Of a stretch of DNA of 64,000 nt, positions 28,055-37,212 are shown in pieces; positions within the stretch are counted from its first letter, which is position 1; each line of letters opens with the position of its first letter. Made by a program: the position numbers and the translations under genes. A model generated the notes under the pieces. The model saw only the letters and a list, made by a program, of their open reading frames with translations. It searched no databases and was not told the DNA's origin. Origin of the DNA: Roseicyclus sp. (GTDB taxonomy: Bacteria > Pseudomonadota > Alphaproteobacteria > Rhodobacterales > Rhodobacteraceae); NCBI GenBank assembly GCA_018401965.1, contig JAGYJU010000002.1, positions 1 through 64,000 on the forward strand. The letters are read 5' to 3'.

Positions 28055-29092
28055 TCATGCGAAAAACCCGTCGTCAAAGGCGGCGGTCACGGTGTCGCCG
28101 CCGATCTCGGTCAGGGTGACCCCGGCATCGGCAAGGGTGATGTCGCAGATTTCGGTCCAGCCCCGTGGCCGGGGCAGCGACAGCATGGCGTGGCGGATCA
28201 CCTGGGGCTGCGACAGGTCGATGGCGGTGGGCACCCCCATCGCGGTGATGCGGTTCTGGCCCAACGCGTCGGCAAGGCCGCTGCCGCCCGCAGCGCAGCC
28301 ATCCTCTATCCCGATCACGCCCATGTGCCGCCCGTTCCAGGGCGCGAAATCGCGCCCGCCGTTCGACACCCAGATCATCGTGACCGGCATGGTGCGCGCA
28401 TCTTTCAGCACCACCAGCATGTCATCTTCGGCGTCGCGCATCAGAACGGTCCAGCCAAGCGTTGCGCCGGGGGCTTCGACCAGCAGGCAGAAATCCTCGA
28501 CCACGTGGTGCGCCGGATAGTGGCGCAGATCCCAGTCGCCCCCATCTTCACAGGCCAGGCGCAGGTCGGTTCGGGCCTGGTTCAGCACCCAGAGCCCGTG
28601 GCCCGCATATTGCGGCGCGGGGTCGGTCAGCGCGGCGCGCTTGGGCGAAAACGACAGCCGCCCGCCCTTGGCCATCCGCGCCATCGGGTGATGCGCGAAA
28701 CTGACCCGGCCCGCGCCGCCGGTGATGCGGTGGGTCTGGTAGAGCGCCGCGCCCGCGATCATGACATGCTTGTCGATCCGCGCGCCGCGCACCGGCACAC
28801 TTAGCCGCAGATGTGCCGCGCCCGCATCCTGCGCCAGGATATCCCAGGCGCTGTTGGCCGGGTGACCATGGATCGGGTCGCCCGCCACGTCGTCGCGGCC
28901 AAAGGGCATGCAGAAAAAATCGCCCGCCAAGCGCTTGTTGACCATGGGGATCGCGGGGTCTGCCTGCACCAAGGTCTCGTCGCGCCAGGGGGCACAGTGG
29001 AGCGGCTGGCGCGCGCCGACACGCCAGGCGGGGATGTTGCCCACCAAAGGGTCAAGCGACAGCGTGCTGTCGCCTTGGTGGAGCTGGATCAA
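28055..29092 (-). CDS. Aldose-1-epimerase-like uncharacterised protein
   Basis: A 345-residue cytosolic protein of mainly beta character. The His-Gly-His-Pro-Ala-Asn segment (about 75-80), His-His-Pro-Met and Asn-Gly-Gly-Arg-Asp-Phe-Ala-Pro-Trp-Asn-Gly with a Gly-Ile-Glu-Asp end resemble the galactose-mutarotase superfamily layout, where a His and a Glu act on a sugar. I cannot name a closer family. Its ATG overlaps the HpaI-type aldolase stop by 4 bp, so the two are co-translated and probably work on the same sugar-acid pathway. Confidence 0.6.
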   Translation of the reverse strand: MIQLHQGDSTLSLDPLVGNIPAWRVGARQPLHCAPWRDETLVQADPAIPMVNKRLAGDFFCMPFGRDDVAGDPIHGHPANSAWDILAQDAGAAHLRLSVPVRGARIDKHVMIAGAALYQTHRITGGAGRVSFAHHPMARMAKGGRLSFSPKRAALTDPAPQYAGHGLWVLNQARTDLRLACEDGGDWDLRHYPAHHVVEDFCLLVEAPGATLGWTVLMRDAEDDMLVVLKDARTMPVTMIWVSNGGRDFAPWNGRHMGVIGIEDGCAAGGSGLADALGQNRITAMGVPTAIDLSQPQVIRHAMLSLPRPRGWTEICDITLADAGVTLTEIGGDTVTAAFDDGFFA

Positions 29093-29850
29093 GACGTGCC
29101 CCGTGCCAGCGCGCGCAGGTTTTCGCCCAGGATGTTGCTGTCGGCCCCAAGCCCCAGAAAGGTGACGCCTGCGTCACCCATCCGCCCGGCCATCGCGGGC
29201 GGCACGATGATGCCCGCCACCTTGCCGGCCTCCGTGATCGTCCGGATCCCACGGGTGATTTCCGCCCAAAGCTCCGGCGCGGCCAGATTGTCGCGAAAGC
29301 CCATGTCGCCGCCCAGATCGGCGGGGCCGATAAAGACGCAATCCACCCCGTCCACAGCGGCGATATTGGCAAGATCCTGCATCGCCGCCATGCTTTCGGC
29401 CTGCACGATCACGCAGATCTCGTCATTGGCGTTGGCGGCGTAATCGGCAAAACTGCCATAGCCGCCCGCCCGCATCGTGGCCCCGCCATTGCCGCGAATG
29501 CCCTGCGGCGGGTAGCGGCAGGCGGCCACGGCGGCGCGCGCCTCGTCGGCTGAATTGATCATCGGCACCATCACGGTCTGCGCGCCCAGATCGAGCGCCT
29601 GTTTCAGCACCCAGGCCTCGCCCACCGGCACCCGCACGACGGGGGCCGTATCGGTGCCGGCCAGCACCATCAGTTGCCGCCGGATCAGCGTCGGATCCCA
29701 GGCGCCATGTTCGCCATCGATCAGGCACCAGTCAAACCCGGCGCGCCCGGCGATGTCTGTCACCGTCTCGGACCCAAGCGCGAGCCACAGGCCGCGCAGC
29801 ATCCGTTTCTCCGCCATCGCGGATTTGAGCTTGTTCTTTGGCGCTGGCAT
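29089..29850 (-). CDS. HpcH/HpaI-type aldolase
   Basis: A 253-residue class II pyruvate aldolase-like TIM barrel. Landmarks are Cys-Leu-Ile-Asp-Gly-Glu-His-Gly (about 42-49), Val-Arg-Val-Pro-Val-Gly, Gly-Ala-Gln-Thr-Val-Met-Val-Pro, and a metal-binding Val-Gln-Ala-Glu-Ser paired with Phe-Ile-Gly-Pro-Ala-Asp-Leu. Members split 2-keto-3-deoxy sugar acids or hydroxy-ketodioates into pyruvate (or a keto acid) plus an aldehyde. It is upstream of the mutarotase-like gene with a 4-bp overlap and 32 bp downstream of puuD. Confidence 0.9.
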   Translation of the reverse strand: MPAPKNKLKSAMAEKRMLRGLWLALGSETVTDIAGRAGFDWCLIDGEHGAWDPTLIRRQLMVLAGTDTAPVVRVPVGEAWVLKQALDLGAQTVMVPMINSADEARAAVAACRYPPQGIRGNGGATMRAGGYGSFADYAANANDEICVIVQAESMAAMQDLANIAAVDGVDCVFIGPADLGGDMGFRDNLAAPELWAEITRGIRTITEAGKVAGIIVPPAMAGRMGDAGVTFLGLGADSNILGENLRALARGTS

Positions 29851-29882
29851 CTCTTGGTGTCCTTCCCTGCCCTGTTCTTGTC

Positions 29883-31109
29883 CTAAAGTGCCCCTTGCGT
29901 GACCTCACGATACCAGCGCCGGATCAAGGCGCGGTCTTCTTCGGTCAGAAAGGCGAAATTGCCCGGCGGCATGGCATGGCTTGCGCCCGCTTGCAGGTAG
30001 ATCGCCGGGGCCTGCGCCGCGATGCGCGCGTCGCTGTCAAGCATCACGCCGCCCGGCGCCGCCGCCAGGCCCGGCATCGACACCTCGGCCGCGTGGCAGG
30101 AGGCGCAATTGGCATAGACCAGGTCGGCCACATCGGTGAAGCGCGCATGGGCGGCAAACCGTTCCTGAACGGGCGACAGCCGCGCCTCTTGTGGCGGCTC
30201 ATCGCGGGAAAGCGGCAGCACGGAAAGCCAGACGATCACGGCGAAGATCAGCGCCGTGGCGCCCCATGTCCACCAGGGCATTCCGCGCCGCGCATGCATC
30301 GTGTTGAAGAAATGCCGGATCGTGACCCCCATCAGGAACACGAGGCTGGCAATCAGCCAATTCCAGTCGGAGGCGAAGGCCAAGGGGTAATGGTTCGACA
30401 ACATCAGGAAGATGACCGGCAAGGTCAGGTAATTGTTGTGCGTCGAGCGCAGCTTGGCGATCTTGCCATATTTCGGGTCAGGCGTGCGCCCGGCCTTCAG
30501 GTCTGCCACCACGATCTTCTGGTTGGGGATGATGATCATCGCGACATTGGCGGTCATGATCGTGGCCGTCAGCGCGCCCAGGTGCAACAGCGCGGCGCGG
30601 CCCGAAAACACCTGTGTATAGCCCCAGGCCAGCGCCACGAGGATGACGAACAAAAGCCCCATCAACACGGTCGGGCGCTCGCCCAGGCTCGATTTGCACA
30701 GGAGGTCATAGGCGACCCATCCCAGGACCAGCGACAGCGCCGAGATCACGATCGCCTGCCAGGGCGCAAGATCCATCACGCGCCAGTCGATCAGGTACAT
30801 GTCTGCCCCGACCCAGTAGAGCAGCCCCAAAAGCGCCACGCCCGACAGCCAGGTCGCGTAGCTTTCCCATTTGAACCAGGTCAGGTGTTCGGGCATCGCG
30901 GCGGGCGCGACCATGTATTTCTGGATATGGTAGAACCCGCCGCCGTGAACCTGCCATTCCTCGCCATCGGCGGGGCCGGGAATATTGCGGTTCAAGCCAA
31001 GATCGAGCGCGATGAAATAAAAGCTCGACCCGATCCAGGCGATGGCGGTGATCACGTGCAGCCAGCGGGCGGCGAATTCGGCCCAATGCAACAGGATGGT
31101 GGCGTCCAT
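29883..31109 (-). CDS. puuD: Urate hydroxylase PuuD (membrane, cytochrome c fused)
   Basis: A 408-residue integral membrane protein with about eight to nine helices and a C-terminal c-type cytochrome domain (Cys-Ala-Ser-Cys-His, residues 335-339, axial Met probably in His-Ala-Met-Pro-Pro). PuuD oxidises urate to 5-hydroxyisourate and passes electrons to cytochrome c. The N-terminal Trp-Ile-Gly-Ser-Ser-Phe-Tyr-Phe and the Gly-Gly-Gly-Phe-Tyr motif match the family. The ATG at 31109 starts immediately before helix 1. No other purine-catabolic gene is in the window. Confidence 0.9.
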   Translation of the reverse strand: MDATILLHWAEFAARWLHVITAIAWIGSSFYFIALDLGLNRNIPGPADGEEWQVHGGGFYHIQKYMVAPAAMPEHLTWFKWESYATWLSGVALLGLLYWVGADMYLIDWRVMDLAPWQAIVISALSLVLGWVAYDLLCKSSLGERPTVLMGLLFVILVALAWGYTQVFSGRAALLHLGALTATIMTANVAMIIIPNQKIVVADLKAGRTPDPKYGKIAKLRSTHNNYLTLPVIFLMLSNHYPLAFASDWNWLIASLVFLMGVTIRHFFNTMHARRGMPWWTWGATALIFAVIVWLSVLPLSRDEPPQEARLSPVQERFAAHARFTDVADLVYANCASCHAAEVSMPGLAAAPGGVMLDSDARIAAQAPAIYLQAGASHAMPPGNFAFLTEEDRALIRRWYREVTQGAL

Positions 31110-31464
31110 GATGGTCCTCGGGGCTGGCGGTTCGGGGGCGCGGTGCCGCGCGACCATCGAACGAAACGCCTGCCGGGTGCAAGACGGGTCTTGCCCCCGT
31201 CGTTTGCGCCTTGCACCGCTGCATGCGCGGAGCCCTTGGGCGCGGTGCGTATTTGGGGAAAGGTGAAGCCGGTGCCGCCGCCGGGCGCGACGGGAAACTT
31301 GCCGGATCAGGGCCCACCACAGGGAAAAAGACCCGCCATGGCCCAGCCCTGCGGGCGAATTGGCCATTTCAAGGGGCCGCTGCCGGATAGGTCTTTTCTT
31401 CCCAACAACCTGCCGCTACCGTCGGCGGTCATAAGAAAGAAACTTCCCAACTTGGAGAAATCCC
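31110..31464. other. Divergent intergenic region, puuD / ABC binding protein
   Basis: 355 bp without a supportable gene. It holds the promoters of both flanking genes and one copy of a 22-base repeat at 31247-31268. The last 70 bases before the binding-protein ATG contain an A-rich patch with AAGAAAGAAAC, followed by a TTGGAGAAA ribosome site. No operator palindrome was recognised. Confidence 0.6.
31247..31268 (+). repeat. 22-base dispersed repeat (copy D)
   Basis: GCGTATTTGGGGAAA followed by GGTGAAG. Matches 40605-40626 and, reversed, 57717-57738 with only the two central bases differing. Confidence 0.7.
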
Positions 31465-32670
31465 ATGAAAAAGATTCTTCTCGCCTCCGCCGCTTCGGCG
31501 GCCGTGCTGGCCTCGGGCGGTGCCGCGCTTGCGGATGCCCATGGCAACAGCGTCACCCTTGGTATCTTGCTGGGCTTCACCGGCCCGGCGGAATCGCTGG
31601 CCCCCGGCATGGCCGCCGGTGCCAAGCTTGCCATGGCGGAAGTGACCGAAAGCGGCGCGCTTCTGGGCGGCGCCAGCGTGTCCTCGGTCGAGGCGGATTC
31701 GACCTGCGTCGATGCCTCTGCCGCCGTGGCCTCGGCCGAACGCCTGATCACCGCTGACGGTGTGGACGGCGTCATCGGCGCGCTGTGCTCGGGCGCGACC
31801 ATCGCCGCGCTCAGCAATGTCGCGCTGCCCAATGGCATGGTGATGATCTCGCCCTCGGCCACCTCGCCCGCACTGACCACGCTGGACGACAATGGCCTGT
31901 TCTTCCGCACCTCGCCGTCGGATGCGCGCCAGGGCGTGGTGATGACCGAGGTCATCCTGGAACGCGGCATCACCGAGGTTGCGGTGACCTATACCAACAA
32001 CGACTATGGCCGCGGCCTGGCCGACAGTTTCCAGGCGGCCTTCGAGGCTGCGGGCGGCACGGTGACGCTGGTCGCCTCGCATGAAGACGGGCGCGCCGAT
32101 TACTCGGCCGAGGTCGGATCGCTGGGGGCGGCCGGTGGCGACGCGCTGGTCGTGGTGGGCTATGTCGACCAGGGCGGCCCGGGCATCATCCGCGCAGCCC
32201 TTGATACCGGCGCCTTCGACACCTTCGTTCTACCCGATGCCATGGTCAGCCAGACATTGATGGATGCCTTCGGCAGCGAGCTTGACGGATCCTTTGGCCA
32301 GGTGCCCGGCACCGATTCCGAAGGGGCCGCCGTCTACATCGAGCTTGCCCAGGCTGCTGGCTTTGACGGGTCTGCCCCCTATTCGGGCGAAAGCTATGAC
32401 GCGACCGCGCTGATGCTTCTGGCGATGCAGGCGGCCGGGTCCGCCGCGCCGGCCGATTATGTCAGCCAGGTGCTGAACGTGGCCAATGCCCCCGGCACCC
32501 CGATCGGGCCGGGCGAGCTGGGCCGCGCGCTGGAGCTTTTGGCAGCGGGCGAAGACATCGACTATGTCGGCGCCACCGCTGTCGAACTGATCGAGCCGGG
32601 CGAGGCATCGGGCAGCTACCGTGAATTCATCGTCGAGAACGGCGAATACGTCACGGTCCGTTTCCGCTGA
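31465..32670 (+). CDS. Branched-chain-amino-acid-type ABC transporter, substrate-binding protein
   Basis: A 401-residue periplasmic type I binding protein. The signal peptide runs from Met-Lys-Lys to Ala-Leu-Ala-Asp-Ala. The mature protein starts with the family strand Val-Thr-Leu-Gly-Ile-Leu-Leu-Gly-Phe-Thr-Gly-Pro, then Ala-Leu-Cys-Ser-Gly-Ala-Thr, Ser-Pro-Ser-Ala-Thr-Ser-Pro and Asn-Asn-Asp-Tyr-Gly. The ligand could be a branched-chain amino acid, an amide or an aromatic acid; this family is not specific by sequence. First gene of a six-gene operon with two ATPases, a small secreted protein and two permeases. A hairpin follows it. Confidence 0.92.
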   Translation: MKKILLASAASAAVLASGGAALADAHGNSVTLGILLGFTGPAESLAPGMAAGAKLAMAEVTESGALLGGASVSSVEADSTCVDASAAVASAERLITADGVDGVIGALCSGATIAALSNVALPNGMVMISPSATSPALTTLDDNGLFFRTSPSDARQGVVMTEVILERGITEVAVTYTNNDYGRGLADSFQAAFEAAGGTVTLVASHEDGRADYSAEVGSLGAAGGDALVVVGYVDQGGPGIIRAALDTGAFDTFVLPDAMVSQTLMDAFGSELDGSFGQVPGTDSEGAAVYIELAQAAGFDGSAPYSGESYDATALMLLAMQAAGSAAPADYVSQVLNVANAPGTPIGPGELGRALELLAAGEDIDYVGATAVELIEPGEASGSYREFIVENGEYVTVRFR

Positions 32671-32696
32671 TCGCAAGATCACTGCACCACAAGGCA

Positions 32697-32723
32697 AACA
32701 GCCCGGTCAATTGCCGGGCTGTT
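32697..32723 (+). terminator. Intercistronic hairpin after the binding-protein gene
   Basis: AACAGCCCGG (32697-32706), seven-base loop, CCGGGCTGTT (32714-32723), perfect 10-bp stem with a very short T run. Likely a partial terminator or mRNA stabiliser that raises binding-protein yield over the ATPases. Confidence 0.65.
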
Positions 32724-32745
32724 TCGCAACAAGGGGACCACGCGC

Positions 32746-33539
32746 ATGATCGTTGTCGAGGATCTGCACAAGCATTTCGGCGGGTTTCACGCCGTTGACG
32801 GCGCCAGCCTGACGATAGAAACCGGATCGATCACCGCGCTGATCGGCCCCAATGGTGCGGGCAAGACCACGTTGTTCAACGTGATCGCGGGCATGCTGCC
32901 CCCACATCGGGGCGCGTCGTCATGGATGGCGAAGACATCACCGGGCTGCCGCCGCATGTGCTGTTTTCCAAGGGCCTGTTGCGCACCTTCCAGATCGCGC
33001 ATGAATTCCATTCGATGACCTGCCGCGAGAACCTGATGATGGTGCCGCCGGGCCAATCGGGTGAAACGCTCTGGAACACATGGTTCGGGCGCAAGCGCAT
33101 CGCCGATGAGGAACGCGCGCTTGCCGCCAAGGCCGACGAGGTGCTGGAATTCCTGACCATTCAGCATCTGGCCGATCACCCGGCCGGCCAGATTTCGGGC
33201 GGGCAGAAAAAGCTGTTGGAACTGGGGCGCACCATGATGGTGGACGCCAAGATCGTGTTCCTGGACGAGGTCGGCGCGGGCGTGAACCGCACGCTTCTCA
33301 ACACCATCGGGGATGCGATCCTCCGGCTGAACCGCGAACGCGGCTACACGTTTTGCGTCATCGAACATGACATGGATTTCATCGGTCGCCTCTGTGACCC
33401 GGTGGTCGTCATGGCCGAGGGGCGCGTGCTGGCGCAAGGCACCATCGACCAGATCAAGACCAACGAGGCGGTGATCGAGGCCTACCTGGGCACCGGGTTG
33501 AAGAACAAGGATCAACTGACCCAAGGGGCCCCCGCATGA
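32746..33539 (+). CDS. ABC transporter ATP-binding protein LivG-type (frameshifted)
   Basis: About 264 residues when repaired. The N-terminal segment has Walker A Gly-Pro-Asn-Gly-Ala-Gly-Lys-Thr-Thr (about 33-41). After the break the other frame continues Val-Val-Met-Asp-Gly-Glu-Asp-Ile-Thr-Gly, with signature Ile-Ser-Gly-Gly-Gln-Lys-Lys, Walker B Ile-Val-Phe-Leu-Asp-Glu and the switch His in Ile-Glu-His-Asp-Met. The break is in a five-C run at 32899-32903, where six would restore Pro-Pro-Thr-Ser-Gly-Arg. The stop overlaps the next ATPase start (ATGA). Confidence 0.9.
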
Positions 33540-34356
33540 GCGACAATCCCTACCAGAATGATCGCGGCAACAAGGATCTCTCGATTGCCAAACCGGGCGC
33601 AAGCACCATGTCCGCCACCCCCGGCACCGGCGCGGCGATGAACACCGCCAGCGCATTCCTGATCGGCGACACGATGACGGGGGCTATGGCAATGGCCCCG
33701 ACATCCTGCATGATTGCACCATCGCGGTGAACCCCGGCGAAATCGCCGTGATCGTGGGGCCGAACGGCGCGGGCAAATCCACCGCGATGAAGGCGGTGTT
33801 CGGCATGCTGAACGTGCGCCGGGGATCGGTGCGCCTGGACGGCGAGGATATCACCGATCTGTCCCCGCAGGCGCGCGTGGCCCGCGGCATGGGCTTCGTG
33901 CCCCAGACCAACAACATCTTCGCGTCCATGACGGTCGAGGAAAACCTCGAAATGGGGGCCTTCATCCGCCGCGACGACATTCGCGCCACGATGGAACAGG
34001 TTTATACCCTCTTCCCCATCCTGCGCGACAAGCGCCGCCAGCCGGCGGGCGAATTGTCGGGCGGCCAACGCCAGCAGGTCGCCGTGGGCCGTGCGCTGAT
34101 GACCCGGCCCAAGGTCTTGATGCTGGATGAACCGACCGCGGGCGTATCGCCCATCGTGATGGATGAATTGTTCGACCGCATCATCGAGGTCAGCCGCACC
34201 GGCATCCCGATCCTGATGGTGGAACAGAATGCCCGCCAGGCGCTGGAAATCGCCGACAAGGGCTATGTGCTGGTGCAGGGGCGCAATGCCCATACCGGCA
34301 CCGGCAAGGAATTGCTGGCCGACCCGGATGTCCGCCGCAGTTTCCTGGGGGGCTAG
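33536..34356 (+). CDS. ABC transporter ATP-binding protein LivF-type (frameshifted)
   Basis: About 273 residues when repaired, with an unusually long N-terminal lead of some 50 residues before the ABC core. Walker A is Gly-Pro-Asn-Gly-Ala-Gly-Lys-Ser-Thr, signature Leu-Ser-Gly-Gly-Gln-Arg-Gln, Walker B Val-Leu-Met-Leu-Asp-Glu-Pro. The frame breaks in a five-G run at 33679-33683; one more G gives Met-Thr-Gly-Gly-Tyr-Gly-Asn-Gly-Pro-Asp, which reads through into the core. A naive call starts at 33727 and misses the first ATP-binding strand. Confidence 0.9.
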
Positions 34357-34360
34357 GGGC

Positions 34361-34732
34361 ATGCGCCACCTTACCTTGCCTGTGATCGCGGCGGTCTGCG
34401 CCGCAGGGATCGCCATGGCCGAACCCTGGGATTGCCGGTTCAGCGTCGAATGCCTGGCGGGTGCGGATTGCGGGCCATCGGGCCTGCAGGTGCAGGTGAT
34501 CGCCGCCGATCACGCGGGCGATCTGTTCCTGTCCTCGGTCGCGGGCGACAGCCCGGTGGTTCGGATGACGGGCGCGGGCGCGCTTCCCGCCACCTATGCC
34601 GGTGCGGGGCGCGACGGCATCGCGGAATTATTGACCATCAAGGCCGATAGCACGGCCCTGATGACGCTGCATGTTTTCGACGGCGCGGCCGCCGCGATCA
34701 CCTATTTCGGAACCTGCGAGGGGCTGGGCTGA
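34361..34732 (+). CDS. Small secreted protein of unknown function in the liv-type operon
   Basis: A 123-residue protein with a signal peptide ending Ala-Met-Ala-Glu. The mature part has four cysteines (Trp-Asp-Cys, Glu-Cys, Asp-Cys-Gly and Gly-Thr-Cys near the end), which could form two disulfides. It sits between the second ATPase and LivH, and its TGA overlaps the livH ATG by one base, so it is translationally coupled to the transporter. I do not recognise the family. It may be a periplasmic accessory of the importer. Confidence 0.7.
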   Translation: MRHLTLPVIAAVCAAGIAMAEPWDCRFSVECLAGADCGPSGLQVQVIAADHAGDLFLSSVAGDSPVVRMTGAGALPATYAGAGRDGIAELLTIKADSTALMTLHVFDGAAAAITYFGTCEGLG

Positions 34733-35742
34733 TGGATCTTCTCAACGCGCTTGTGACGCTCATGAACTTCGTCATCATTCCCGCCACCGCCTATGGCGCG
34801 CAGCTGGCCCTTGGCGCGCTCGGGGTGACGCTGATCTACGGCATCTTGCGGTTTTCCAATTTCGCCCATGGGGATACCATGGCCTTCGGCACGATGATCG
34901 TGATCCTGTGCACCTGGGGCTTGCAGGCGGCGGGCGTGTCGCTCGGGCCCTTGCCGACCGCGCTTTTGGCCCTTCCCCTGGGCATCGCGCTGACCGGGCT
35001 TCTGGTGATCGGCACCGACCGGGTGGTCTATCGGTTCTATCGCCGCCAAAAGGCGAAACCGGTGATCTATGTCATCGCCTCGCTGGGGGTGATGTTCATC
35101 ATGAACGGCATCGTGCGCTTCATCATCGGCGTCGATGACCAGCGCTTTGCCGATGGCGAGCGGTTCATCATTTCCGCCCGCACCTTCCGCGAGATGACCG
35201 GGCTCGAAGAAGGGCTTGCCTTTCGCACCTCGCAGGGGCTGACCATCGTGATCGCGATCATCGCGGTGATGCTGCTGTTCTGGTTCCTCAACCGCACCCG
35301 CACCGGAAAATCGATGCGCGCCTTTTCCGACAACGAGGATCTGGCGCTTCTTTCGGGCATCAACCCCGAACGGGTGGTGATGATCACCTGGCTGATCGTG
35401 GCGGCGCTGGCGACCACCGCGGGGGTCTTGTACGGCCTGGACAAGTCCTTCAAACCCTTCACCTATTTCCAGCTCTTGTTGCCCATATTCGCCTCGGCCA
35501 TCGTCGGCGGCCTGGGCAACCCGGTGGGTGCCATCCTGGGCGGTTTCCTGATCGCCTTTTCCGAGGTCGGCGTCACCTATGCCTTCCGCAAGGTGGTGGA
35601 ATATCTTGGCCCCGAAGGCTGGTCGCCCGAGGGGCTGATGCAGCTCTTGTCGACCGATTACAAATTCGCCGTCAGCTTCGCGATCCTGCTGATCGTGCTG
35701 TTGTTCAAACCCACTGGCATCATGAAGGGGAAATCGGTATGA
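34732..35742 (+). CDS. ABC transporter permease, LivH-type
   Basis: A 336-residue inner-membrane permease with about eight to nine helices. The early motif Gly-Ala-Leu-Gly-Val-Thr-Leu-Ile-Tyr-Gly-Ile-Leu-Arg-Phe-Ser-Asn-Phe-Ala-His-Gly (about residues 22-41) is diagnostic of LivH. Gly-Gly-Leu-Gly-Asn-Pro-Val-Gly-Ala-Ile-Leu-Gly-Gly marks the ATPase-contacting loop. It overlaps the LivM-type gene by 4 bp. Confidence 0.94.
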   Translation: MDLLNALVTLMNFVIIPATAYGAQLALGALGVTLIYGILRFSNFAHGDTMAFGTMIVILCTWGLQAAGVSLGPLPTALLALPLGIALTGLLVIGTDRVVYRFYRRQKAKPVIYVIASLGVMFIMNGIVRFIIGVDDQRFADGERFIISARTFREMTGLEEGLAFRTSQGLTIVIAIIAVMLLFWFLNRTRTGKSMRAFSDNEDLALLSGINPERVVMITWLIVAALATTAGVLYGLDKSFKPFTYFQLLLPIFASAIVGGLGNPVGAILGGFLIAFSEVGVTYAFRKVVEYLGPEGWSPEGLMQLLSTDYKFAVSFAILLIVLLFKPTGIMKGKSV

Positions 35743-37049
35743 CCCGCAGCTTTGATCTCCGCGCCTTGCTCCTGTTCGCGCTGGTCGCCTGCCTGTTCAT
35801 CGGCACCGGCTTCGTGCAATCCTGGAACAGCACGCTGACGATCCTGAACATGGGGCTGGTCAGCGCCATCATGGCCTTGGGCGTGAACATGCAATGGGGC
35901 TACGCCGGCCTGTTCAACGTGGGCGTCATGGGGTTTGTAGCGCTTGGCGGGCTGGCCGCGGTGCTGATCTCGATGGACCCGGTCGGTGACGCCTGGGCGG
36001 CGGGCGGCCTGCAGGTTCTGTTGGGCCTGGCGCTCGGGGCCGCGACCATCGTTCTGGCCATCCTCACCTGGTCGAAACTGCCGCCGGGGCGGATGCGGGC
36101 GCTGGCCATGACCATCATTCTGATCGGCGGCTTCTTCCTGTTTCGCGCCGTCTTCGACGGGGGCGTCGCGGCGGTCGAGGCGATCGATCCCTCCACCTCC
36201 GGCTTTCTCGGCGGGCTTGGCCTGCCGATCCTGCTGGCCTGGCCGGTGGGCGGGCTCTTGGCGGCGGGGGCGGCCTGGATCATCGGCAAGACGGCGCTTG
36301 GCCTGCGTTCCGATTACCTGGCCATCGCCACGCTTGGCATCGCGGAAATCATCATCGCCGTGCTCAAGAACGAGGATTGGCTGACCCGTGGCGTCAAGAA
36401 CGTGACCGGCCTGCCCCGCCCCGTCCCCTACGAGGTCGACCTGCAACAGGCCGAATGGTTCCTTGATCTCGCGGCCCGGATCGGGGCCAACCCGGTCACC
36501 TTTTCCTCGATCTTCGTCAAGCTGTGCTACGCCTCGCTTTTTGTCGTGGTGTTGCTGACGCTGATCTGGTTCAGCGAAAAGGCGTGGAATTCGCCCTGGG
36601 GCCGGATGATGCGCGCGATCCGCGACAACGAGGTCTCGGCCTCGGCCATGGGTAAGGATGTCAAGGCGCGCCACCTCCAGATCTTCGTCATCGGGTCCGC
36701 CGTGCTGGGCATGGCGGGTGCGATGATGACCACCCTCGACAGCCAGCTGGTGCCGGGCACCTATCAACCGCTCCGCTTCACCTTCCTGGTCTGGGTGATG
36801 GTGATCGTCGGCGGATCGGGCAACAACTGGGGCGCGGTCCTGGGCGGCTTCCTGATCTGGTGGCTGTGGATCCAGGTGGAACCGCTGGGCGCGATGTTGA
36901 TGCAAACCATCACCGCCGGCATGGATCCCGACGCTTGGCTGCGCAACCACCTTCTCGATTCGGTGGCGCATATGCGGCTGTTGACCATGGGGCTGATCCT
37001 GCTTTTGGTGCTGCGCTTCAGCCCAAGGGGGCTTTTGCCCGAACGCTGA
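35739..37049 (+). CDS. ABC transporter permease, LivM-type
   Basis: A 436-residue inner-membrane permease, longer than typical LivM because of an inserted helix pair around residues 85-180. Family marks are Asn-Met-Gln-Trp-Gly-Tyr-Ala-Gly-Leu-Phe-Asn-Val-Gly (about 49-61), Leu-Arg-Ser-Asp-Tyr-Leu-Ala-Ile-Ala-Thr-Leu-Gly and Arg-Ala-Ile-Arg-Asp-Asn-Glu-Val. Last gene of the operon; repeat copy C follows it. Confidence 0.92.
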   Translation: MTRSFDLRALLLFALVACLFIGTGFVQSWNSTLTILNMGLVSAIMALGVNMQWGYAGLFNVGVMGFVALGGLAAVLISMDPVGDAWAAGGLQVLLGLALGAATIVLAILTWSKLPPGRMRALAMTIILIGGFFLFRAVFDGGVAAVEAIDPSTSGFLGGLGLPILLAWPVGGLLAAGAAWIIGKTALGLRSDYLAIATLGIAEIIIAVLKNEDWLTRGVKNVTGLPRPVPYEVDLQQAEWFLDLAARIGANPVTFSSIFVKLCYASLFVVVLLTLIWFSEKAWNSPWGRMMRAIRDNEVSASAMGKDVKARHLQIFVIGSAVLGMAGAMMTTLDSQLVPGTYQPLRFTFLVWVMVIVGGSGNNWGAVLGGFLIWWLWIQVEPLGAMLMQTITAGMDPDAWLRNHLLDSVAHMRLLTMGLILLLVLRFSPRGLLPER

Positions 37050-37106
37050 AAGACCCGGGCCGTTAACCCCGCATCAAGGTTAACGGCCTGCCCCCGGCTC
37101 CTGCCG

Positions 37107-37165
37107 CTTCTCCGTTTCATAAATATCCCGGGGGAACGGCCAAAGGCCGTGGGGGCAGAGCCCCC
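37107..37165. repeat. Dispersed intergenic double-hairpin repeat (copy C)
   Basis: CTTCTCCGTTTCATAAATA, CCCGGGGG, the CGGCC-AAA-GGCCG hairpin, then GGGGGC-AGA-GCCCCC. Nearly identical to copy A at 17738-17800. It lies between convergent livM and paaG-like genes. Confidence 0.75.
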
Positions 37166-37212
37166 GCTCTGTCCCCGACGTCAAATCATCGGGGCCAGCC
37201 GCCGCTGCGGCG

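Noticed and set aside
29838..31757. 639-codon plus-strand frame across HpaI aldolase and puuD
   Set aside because: Antisense to two genes with clear motifs; no family similarity.
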